Shown one piece after another: positions 8,379-13,766 of a DNA stretch of 27,511 nt. The notes beneath the pieces are model-generated. The model was not told the DNA's origin, made no database searches, and worked only from the letters and a program-made list of their open reading frames with translations. How positions within the stretch are numbered: the stretch's first letter is position 1; the number at the start of each line of letters is the position of its first letter. The stretch comes from Prolixibacteraceae bacterium (GTDB lineage: Bacteria > Bacteroidota > Bacteroidia > Bacteroidales > Prolixibacteraceae). Where the stretch lies: assembly GCA_027451165.1 (NCBI GenBank), contig DAIDJX010000005.1, forward strand, positions 1-27,511, written 5' to 3'. A program made the translations under genes and the position numbers.

Positions 8379-9668
8379 TTATACTGTTCTGTTGATATCA
8401 AATTGCTCCAGCAAATCGGCTATACGACGCAGGAATGCGCCTCCGAGGGCGCCATCTACCACACGATGGTCGTAGGATAATGATAAATACATTTTATGCC
8501 TGATGGCAATCACATCACCAGTTGGCAATTCAAGTACTGCCGGTTTCTTTTCAATACTCCCGGTAGCCAGAATGGCGACCTGTGGCTGATTGATAATTGG
8601 AGTGCCGATCAGGTTTCTGAAAGAGCCGAAATTGGTAATGCTGAAAGTTCCTTCCCTGATATCGTCCGGAGAGAGTTTGTTGTGCCTGGCCGCTTCTGCC
8701 AGGTTATTCAGACTTTTTGCCAACCCCAGAAGGTTTTTCTCTTCAGCATGTTTAACCACCGGAACTATCAGATTTCCATCTGGTTTGGCCACGGCAATGC
8801 CGAGATTAATGTGCTTGCGGAGTATAATCTTATCTTCATTAACCGATGCATTTAACCAGGGATATTCCGCAAGTGCTTTTGACGTAGCTTCCATAAACAG
8901 CGGCATAAAGGTCAGCTTTTCTCCATATTTCCTTTGAAAATCGTCTTTAACCTTGTTTCTCCAAAGCACAAGGCCGGTTACATCAGCCTCAACCACCGAG
9001 GTCACATGCGGTGATACCCGTTTTGACATCACCATGTGGTCGGCAATCAGTTTCCGGATGCGATCCATTTCAATGACCTGGTCTTCAGCTCCAACCGATA
9101 TGGAACCCTTCACCTGAGGTGCCGTTGGTGTTACAGATGATGTTTCTACTGTTTTTACATTTGTAACAACCTGGCTGCGAGTGCCTTCCAGGTAATGCAG
9201 CAAATCCTTTTTCTGTACTCTTCCGGAAAGTCCGGATCCATGTATGGTATCCAGCTCTTCCAACGAAACTGATTCGGCAGCAGCAATTTTCCGGACCAGG
9301 GGGGAATAAAACCGGTTCAATTGCTTTCCGGAAAGACTCAAAGGTTCTTTTCCAGTTTCCCGGGTATCTGAAAGTACCTCATTAACAACCGGTTGTTCTG
9401 CTATTCTTGTTTCTGATTCATCTTCATCTGACAACCTGATTAAGGCCAGAATTTCTCCCACCGGCAGTAAACTACCGGCAGGAAAGAAGATTTTCTCCAC
9501 CCTGCCATCAACAGGAGAGGGAATTTCAGAATCAACCTTATCCGTAGCAACTTCAAACAGCACATCATCCTCAGCGATCAGATCACCTTCCTTCACAAAC
9601 CATTTGGTAACTGTAGCTTCCTGAATGCTTTCTCCCAGCTTCGGCATCAATATTTTGAACTGTGACAT
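8379..9668 (-). CDS. Dihydrolipoamide acyltransferase, E2 component of 2-oxoacid dehydrogenase
   Basis: 429 residues and the first gene of the operon. The lipoyl domain occupies ~1-80, with the lipoylated lysine K44 in EVATDKVDSE. The peripheral-subunit-binding domain is at about 121-160 (SPLVRKIAAAESV to GRVQKKDLLHYL). A Ser/Thr/Val-rich flexible linker covers about 161-199, and the catalytic acyltransferase domain covers ~200-429 with H401 and D405 in YDHRVVDG. E2 forms the multimeric core of the complex, receives the acyl group from E1 and transfers it to CoA. No E3 (lipoamide dehydrogenase) gene is in the window, so E3 must come from elsewhere. The linker DNA contains a copy of the TTACA-NN-TGTAA palindrome at 9155-9166, coding for V168-T-N-V171. 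Confidence 0.92.
   Translation of the reverse strand: MSQFKILMPKLGESIQEATVTKWFVKEGDLIAEDDVLFEVATDKVDSEIPSPVDGRVEKIFFPAGSLLPVGEILALIRLSDEDESETRIAEQPVVNEVLSDTRETGKEPLSLSGKQLNRFYSPLVRKIAAAESVSLEELDTIHGSGLSGRVQKKDLLHYLEGTRSQVVTNVKTVETSSVTPTAPQVKGSISVGAEDQVIEMDRIRKLIADHMVMSKRVSPHVTSVVEADVTGLVLWRNKVKDDFQRKYGEKLTFMPLFMEATSKALAEYPWLNASVNEDKIILRKHINLGIAVAKPDGNLIVPVVKHAEEKNLLGLAKSLNNLAEAARHNKLSPDDIREGTFSITNFGSFRNLIGTPIINQPQVAILATGSIEKKPAVLELPTGDVIAIRHKMYLSLSYDHRVVDGALGGAFLRRIADLLEQFDINRTV
9155..9166. promoter_or_regulatory. TTACATTTGTAA palindromic motif inside the E2 gene
   Basis: Exact TTACA-TT-TGTAA within the interdomain-linker codons of the E2 gene. It is one of seven TACANNTGTA sites in the window. 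Function is unknown; its placement inside a gene argues against a simple promoter operator. Confidence 0.4.
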
Positions 9669-9762
9669 TATTGAGTGTATTATATCATTTTGAAATCAGC
9701 TACACTAACAAAAAAAAAACTGAATTGTTCATGACCAATCAACTTCCAACCCAACATCTGTC

Positions 9763-9803
9763 ACCTGAAACCTGAAACCTGAAACCTGAAACCTGAATCA
9801 GGT
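9763..9803. repeat. Five perfect tandem copies of the heptamer ACCTGAA, ending in an inverted repeat
   Basis: ACCTGAA occurs at 9763, 9770, 9777, 9784 and 9791 without mismatch. The last copy runs into TCAGGT, so ACCTGA-A-TCAGGT (9791-9803) is a perfect 6-bp inverted repeat around one base. It lies in the 202-bp gap between the E2 gene start and the pyrD stop. The rest of that gap holds a run of ten A at about 9710-9719 and the palindromes at 9848-9882. Confidence 0.9.
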
Positions 9804-9847
9804 GGATTTTGCAGAACATCAAACACGCAAGGCTAAAATTCACATAA

Positions 9848-9882
9848 TTACATTTGTAAAAAACAAAATATTACATTTGTAA
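9848..9882. promoter_or_regulatory. Two TTACATTTGTAA palindromes overlapping the pyrD stop codon
   Basis: Identical 12-mers at 9848-9859 and 9871-9882, starts 23 bp apart. The second provides the last codons of pyrD (Leu-Gln-Met-stop). Both contain the TACANNTGTA core known from CopY/BlaI/MecI operators. They lie 3' of pyrD and about 190 bp upstream of the E2 start on the same strand, so a role in E2-operon control is possible but unproven. Confidence 0.45.
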
Positions 9883-10782
9883 TCCGCCGATTATTTGATT
9901 TATGCTGCCAAAATGATGTCTTTCCAGGTAGTTATCAATACCATCAACGATGTGAAGCGGGATCAGCGGATCTTTAAACAGGGCGGTTCCCACCTGGACA
10001 GCGGAAGCGCCAGCAAGGAAAAACTCAATGGCATCGGTTGCATTCATAATACCCCCCAGGCCGATAACCGGAATCTTCACGACCTTAGACACCTGCCAGA
10101 CCATTCGCAGGGCAACAGGTTTGATGGCAGGACCTGACAGACCTCCGGTAACAGTGGAGAGCAGGGGAATTCTCTTTTCGGCATCGATGGCCATACCCAG
10201 CAAGGTGTTGATCAGAGAAACCGCATCTGCGCCCTCTGATTCCACCACACGGGCTATATCAGTAATATCGGTTACATTGGGTGACAGCTTCACAATCAAG
10301 GGTTTGGAACAGGCTTTCCGCACTTCCCGGGTGACAGCCCCGGCATGTGGACAGCTCACACCGAAGGCCATGCCTCCTTCTTTCACATTGGGACAGGAAA
10401 TATTGAGTTCAATGGCAGCAATGTGCTCCAGTTCATTGATTATCCGGGTCAACTCCACATACTCTTCGATAGTAGAGCCGTTGACGTTGGCAATCAGGGC
10501 ACAATCCAGGTGTTTTATCTCCGGGTATATCTTACTGATAAAGTAATCCACTCCCTTATTTTGCAATCCAACCGCATTGAGCATACCTGAAGGAGTCTCC
10601 GCCATTCTGGGGTACTTGTTGCCATCCCTGTTTTTGAGGGTCAAACCTTTTAACAGGATGGCGCCTAAACCAGAAACATCAAAGAAATCAGTGAGTTCCG
10701 TTCCAAAACCAGAACATCCGGAAGCCGTCATTACCGGATTCTTCAGTTCCAGTCCACCAATATTGACCTTTAAATCTGCCAT
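9871..10782 (-). CDS. pyrD: Dihydroorotate dehydrogenase B, catalytic (FMN) subunit
   Basis: 303 residues, the usual length for class 1B PyrD. It oxidises dihydroorotate to orotate in pyrimidine synthesis, using FMN, and passes electrons to PyrK. The catalytic-base cysteine is C130 in ELNISCPNVKEGG. The substrate/FMN signatures NPVMTASGCSGFG (15-27), KGLTLKNRDGN (45-55), VKLSPNVTD and GLGGIMNATDAIEF are all intact. Its start overlaps the pyrK 3' end by 13 bp, implying translational coupling in the order pyrK-pyrD. A cysteine as the active base and the adjacent PyrK identify the NAD-dependent B form rather than the quinone-linked class 2 enzyme. Confidence 0.96.
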   Translation of the reverse strand: MADLKVNIGGLELKNPVMTASGCSGFGTELTDFFDVSGLGAILLKGLTLKNRDGNKYPRMAETPSGMLNAVGLQNKGVDYFISKIYPEIKHLDCALIANVNGSTIEEYVELTRIINELEHIAAIELNISCPNVKEGGMAFGVSCPHAGAVTREVRKACSKPLIVKLSPNVTDITDIARVVESEGADAVSLINTLLGMAIDAEKRIPLLSTVTGGLSGPAIKPVALRMVWQVSKVVKIPVIGLGGIMNATDAIEFFLAGASAVQVGTALFKDPLIPLHIVDGIDNYLERHHFGSINQIIGGLQM

Positions 10783-11549
10783 AATAAATCATTCACATTA
10801 AACACCGGCCCCTGGGTACATACACACTGATTTCCTTCAACTGTAGGTTCAATACAGCACAGGCAAACTCCAAATCCACAAGCCATTAAGTTTTCAAGAG
10901 AAACTTCACAGGTTACACTTTTGGTTTTAGCCAATGCAGCCACTGCTTTCATCATGGGTAGTGGTCCGCAGGTGTATATCCGGTTGTAACTATCCAGTTG
11001 TTTCATCACCTGGTGATCTGTAACCAGTCCGGATGCTCCGAGTGAACCATCTTCGGTGGTGAAGAAGCAACGGATGTCTTCTGCAACAGTATTAACAGGA
11101 ATGTGGTCGGCAGCACTTCTTGCCCCCAACAGAACATCCATTTTTATTCCTGCAGAGGCTGCCAGAGATGCCAGGAACAAGAGTGGAGCTACTCCGCTCC
11201 CCCCTCCGACGGCCAGTGGCCTGTCGCCCGTAACTGGAAAAGTGAATCCGTTACCAAGAGGGTAAATAATGTTTAATTTACGACCCGTACCGACCTGCAT
11301 AAGGGAATGTGATCCTTTACCCAGATCTTTAACCAACAAGGTCAGGAGCCTCCGCTCTTCGTCAACCCTGAACACAGAAAAGGGGCGCCGTAGAAAGACC
11401 TCTTTGTTGTCCGGAATCTCCACATTTACAAATTGTCCAGGTTTAACGGGAAGCAAATCATGTTCCCCCTGCAATACCAGCATAGACTGGTTCCTGCCAC
11501 AGGGCAGGTTTTCAAGGACTGTAAGTTCTGTTACAGCTTTTTTGGACAT
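10770..11549 (-). CDS. pyrK: Dihydroorotate dehydrogenase B, electron-transfer (FAD, 2Fe-2S) subunit
   Basis: 259 residues from the start chosen here. The open frame reaches another ATG at 11576, but homologues begin close to the first strand (ELTVLENLP), which fits the ATG at 11549 (MSKKAVTELT). PyrK relays electrons from PyrD-FMN through a [2Fe-2S] cluster and FAD to NAD+. FAD-binding RRPFSVF is at about 54-60, NAD-binding GGGSGVAPLLFLA at about 115-127, and CGPLPMM near 194-200. The four cluster cysteines are in ACGFGVCLCC (three ligands, spaced Cx4Cx2C) and VCTQGPVF. It overlaps pyrD by 13 bp. Two TTCCGGAA palindromes lie 30-55 bp upstream of the start. Confidence 0.94.
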   Translation of the reverse strand: MSKKAVTELTVLENLPCGRNQSMLVLQGEHDLLPVKPGQFVNVEIPDNKEVFLRRPFSVFRVDEERRLLTLLVKDLGKGSHSLMQVGTGRKLNIIYPLGNGFTFPVTGDRPLAVGGGSGVAPLLFLASLAASAGIKMDVLLGARSAADHIPVNTVAEDIRCFFTTEDGSLGASGLVTDHQVMKQLDSYNRIYTCGPLPMMKAVAALAKTKSVTCEVSLENLMACGFGVCLCCIEPTVEGNQCVCTQGPVFNVNDLLWQI

Positions 11550-11578
11550 ATCAGTTTTTGGAGTAAATATAAGCAAGA

Positions 11579-11609
11579 TTTTCCGGAAAAAGCTACTTCC
11601 GGAAAAAGC
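11579..11609. repeat. Two direct copies of TTCCGGAAAAAGC upstream of pyrK
   Basis: Perfect 13-bp copies at 11581-11593 and 11597-11609, a 16-bp period. Each contains the palindrome TTCCGGAA, extended in the first copy to TTTTCCGGAAAA (11579-11590). They fill the gap between the XRE gene stop (11617) and pyrK. A weak -7-like TATATTTA on the minus strand (11571-11564) lies just downstream. Arrangement and symmetry suggest an operator for pyrKD, but this is inference. Confidence 0.6.
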
Positions 11610-11616
11610 CAGTCAG

Positions 11617-12000
11617 CTACTTTCCCGGAGAATACTCAATAAAACTCCTGTCCTGGTAGAAAACCAACACTTTTTCAATTTTGGAAACCGGATTGTTTAC
11701 AGGTGTCTCAGGAAAAGTCACGGTTTCCTTAGGTCTGCTTTTTTCCACCTTTACTTTTTCGGGAGGAAAGTCAATAACAGCTTCACCTGGTTGCCGCAAA
11801 GGGTTGCCAAAACCGGTAATCAGCCATCTCGCTTCAATTTCAGGGTAAGTAGTGAGCAACTTTTCAATAAACTGTGTACTGGGTAAATTCCTGCCATTCA
11901 GGATATGGGAAACACTTGACCGCTGCACCCCAATCCGGTCAGCCAGATCGGCAGCATTTACCGACAACAGGGTCATTAACTCTTTAAGCCGCTCTTTCAT
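11617..12000 (-). CDS. XRE-family helix-turn-helix transcriptional regulator
   Basis: 127 residues. Residues ~1-62 form a Cro/C1-type HTH: MKERLKELMTLLSVNAADLA followed by the recognition helix region GVQRSSVSHILNGRNLPS. A charged proline-containing linker follows, then a short C-terminal motif KIEKVLVFYQDRSFIEYSPG. In my recollection this C-terminal motif is shared by small XRE regulators of Bacteroidota. It probably binds DNA as a dimer in the cytoplasm; its target is unknown. It has its own consensus promoter and sits upstream of pyrKD on the same strand (67 bp gap to the chosen pyrK start), so some read-through into pyrK is possible. Confidence 0.85.
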   Translation of the reverse strand: MKERLKELMTLLSVNAADLADRIGVQRSSVSHILNGRNLPSTQFIEKLLTTYPEIEARWLITGFGNPLRQPGEAVIDFPPEKVKVEKSRPKETVTFPETPVNNPVSKIEKVLVFYQDRSFIEYSPGK

Positions 12001-12054
12001 CTGACTACTTTTTGCATTATTACTACTTCACAGGTACAGAAAAATTAAGCATAA

Positions 12055-12085
12055 CAAATGTAAAAAATATAAATTACATCTCCAA
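12055..12085 (-). promoter_or_regulatory. Promoter of the XRE regulator gene
   Basis: On the minus strand TTG (12085-12083), 20 bp, then TACATTTG (12062-12055), matching the TTG/TAnnTTTG consensus and spacing. The leader to the ATG at 12000 would be about 48 bases. The -7 box is also part of an imperfect TTACA-NN-TGTAA palindrome (12052-12063, one mismatch), a position where a repressor could block RNA polymerase. Confidence 0.65.
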
Positions 12086-12370
12086 ATTTCATTAAAAACA
12101 GAAATTGTTTTTGGATATTTATAGACTGCTGATTATAAGGTATTTGCATAATTCAAATATCTAATTTACTACTTTAATATAAATCTCATATTATACTGAT
12201 ATATAAGTTATTATATTATAATAAATGATAATTTTAATAAAATATTAAACACAATATCCGGTTTTAATTGATTTTTTAATTTAATAAAAATAATATAATG
12301 TATTGATTATATGTACTTTAAGTAATGTATTACTATTGTGAAGTATTAAATCCTATTTAATCAGGGAGGA

Positions 12371-12442
12371 GAAACAAATGTATCTTTACATATGTGATTT
12401 ACATTTTAAATTATGATACACATGTAATTATACAATTGTAAT
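12371..12442. repeat. Phased array of 14-bp units built on TACANNTGTA
   Basis: Units start at 12371 (GAAACAAATGTATC), 12385 (TTTACATATGTGAT), 12415 (GATACACATGTAAT) and 12429 (TATACAATTGTAAT), with a degenerate 16-base unit between the second and third. The third and fourth contain exact TACANNTGTA; the first two differ by one base. The same 14-bp pairing recurs at 14942/14956 inside another gene. Confidence 0.65.
12378..12416 (+). CDS. Possible 12-residue leader peptide with strong Shine-Dalgarno
   Basis: GGGAGGAG at 12364-12371 is followed after 6 bases by ATG and the short frame MYLYICDLHFKL-stop. Shine-Dalgarno sequences are rare in Bacteroidota, and this G-rich octamer stands out in an otherwise nearly pure A+T stretch. 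The frame overlaps the 14-bp palindromic array. Chance cannot be excluded for such a short ORF; the phosphoesterase gene begins 141 bp downstream. Confidence 0.25.
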   Translation: MYLYICDLHFKL

Positions 12443-12557
12443 TATCTCAAATTATATACAAGCACCCAATCCCCTACCCTTTTCAGCTTCTTTCATAGTT
12501 TCCATTGTTTTTTTGAAGCATTATTTTCAACTTAGCTGCCGTTAAGGATTACAGACC

Positions 12558-13766
12558 ATGAAGCTGCCGGCACCTGTTGCTGCATTAATTATTTTGATTG
12601 TTTACTGGCTGTTGACGATGGCTTCCCTGCGGATGATCTCCGGGTGGCTAAAAGACCGCCGGACATCCCGCCATCAGCTGTTTGTGCGGTTCTACGCAGC
12701 TGCTGCAGGGGTGGTTACCTTGCTTTTGCTCTGGTTTTATGAGGTACGTCCATCGCAGCATATTGACCATTATTACTTTTATTATACCCTCTTTAATGCA
12801 TTGCTGATAACGGATATCCTTATCAAACTACCATTGGCTGCCATTTACCTGATCACCTTGTTCCCGATCAGGAAAAGATTGGTGCAGGTAATCACCCGGA
12901 TGGGCTTTATTTTATCGGCTGGTATTGGGGTAACTTTCATAGTGGGTATTATTTACGGTCCAAACTCTTTGACAGTTAAGGAGCAAACACTCTCCTCAGC
13001 CAAGCTCCCACCATCCTTTGACGGATTGCGGATTATACATTTTTCAGATACCCATCTGGGAAGTTTCCGTAGAACAAACCTTCTGAAGCGATTTTCTGCA
13101 GAAGTAGTGCGATTTAAACCCGATCTGATCTGTTTTACCGGTGACCTGGTCAACAATTATGCTCAGGAAACAGCGATTTATATGGATGAATTAAAGCAGT
13201 TTACATCTTCAATGGGGAATTTTGCCGTATTGGGAAACCACGATTATGGAGATTATACAGCCTGGCCCGACTCGCTGGCCAAAATTTATAACGCAGAAGC
13301 GTTAAAAGCATCGATCCGGAATGCCGGATTTCGGTTGCTGAACAATGAAACAGCTGTACTGGTCAAAGGTAATGATACTGTTTATATGGTCGGTTTCGGA
13401 TATTCCGGCCACCGGACGGGACATTCCTATGCAGATAAAGATTTGGTTAACAGAATTTTACCAGATAGTTGCTTTAGCATTGTGCTGTGTCATGATCCAG
13501 GATACTGGGATAGCGACTTAAAGCAGGATAAGCGCTTCTCCCTGACTTTGTCGGGCCACACCCATGCCTTGCAATGGGGTTTTTACCCGGCGGGGATTTC
13601 GCTGAGTCCAGCCAGGTTGATCATTGAAAAATGGGGAGGAATTTACAGAAATGGCGGGAATTACATAAATGTAAACAGGGGAACCGGTATTGTAGGTATG
13701 TATTTCCGGATAGATATGCCGGCTGAAATCACCCTGTTGACCTTAAAGCGAATGGAAATCCACTGA
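12558..13766 (+). CDS. Membrane-anchored calcineurin-like metallophosphoesterase
   Basis: 402 residues. The first ~135 contain four hydrophobic segments (about 5-27, 44-62, 75-103, 115-135). The catalytic domain follows with all metal-binding motifs: DTHLG (D164, H166), GDLVNN (D196), GNHDY (N227, H228), CHDPGYW (H312) and GHTHALQWG (H334, H336). This is the dinuclear-metal phosphoesterase fold of the YkuE/YaeI-like membrane group; the substrate (lipid, nucleotide or other phosphoester) cannot be deduced. With four membrane segments the domain would be on the cytoplasmic or periplasmic side depending on topology. Its 3' end overlaps the convergent metalloprotease-barrel gene by 24 bp. The codons near the end include TTACATAAATGTAA (13661-13674). 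Confidence 0.9.
   Translation: MKLPAPVAALIILIVYWLLTMASLRMISGWLKDRRTSRHQLFVRFYAAAAGVVTLLLLWFYEVRPSQHIDHYYFYYTLFNALLITDILIKLPLAAIYLITLFPIRKRLVQVITRMGFILSAGIGVTFIVGIIYGPNSLTVKEQTLSSAKLPPSFDGLRIIHFSDTHLGSFRRTNLLKRFSAEVVRFKPDLICFTGDLVNNYAQETAIYMDELKQFTSSMGNFAVLGNHDYGDYTAWPDSLAKIYNAEALKASIRNAGFRLLNNETAVLVKGNDTVYMVGFGYSGHRTGHSYADKDLVNRILPDSCFSIVLCHDPGYWDSDLKQDKRFSLTLSGHTHALQWGFYPAGISLSPARLIIEKWGGIYRNGGNYINVNRGTGIVGMYFRIDMPAEITLLTLKRMEIH

Larger units (their letters stand above)
12001..12557. other. Very A+T-rich 557-bp divergent intergenic region
   Basis: It lies between the divergent XRE gene and the metallophosphoesterase gene. From about 12040 to 12460 it is overwhelmingly A and T, in sharp contrast to its neighbours, and holds no long ORF. 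It contains the XRE promoter (12055-12085), a G-rich Shine-Dalgarno-like stretch at 12364-12371 with a 12-codon mini-ORF, and a phased array of 14-bp palindromic units (12371-12442). No convincing consensus promoter for the phosphoesterase was found; a weak one may lie near 12505-12529 (TTG, then TATTTTCA). Confidence 0.7.

Noticed and set aside
9848..9882. TACATTTG read as plus-strand -7 promoter boxes
   Set aside because: No TTG at 19-21 bp upstream and no plus-strand gene follows; the full palindromic symmetry is better explained as a protein-binding or repeated motif.
11550..11576. Upstream ATG as the pyrK start
   Set aside because: The extra nine residues are not expected in PyrK, and a weak -7-like box overlaps the region; ATG at 11549 fits the family better.
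12060..12480. Possible replication origin in the A+T-rich intergenic region
   Set aside because: No DnaA-box cluster (TTATNCACA) and no dnaA or dnaN neighbour; A+T richness alone is not enough.
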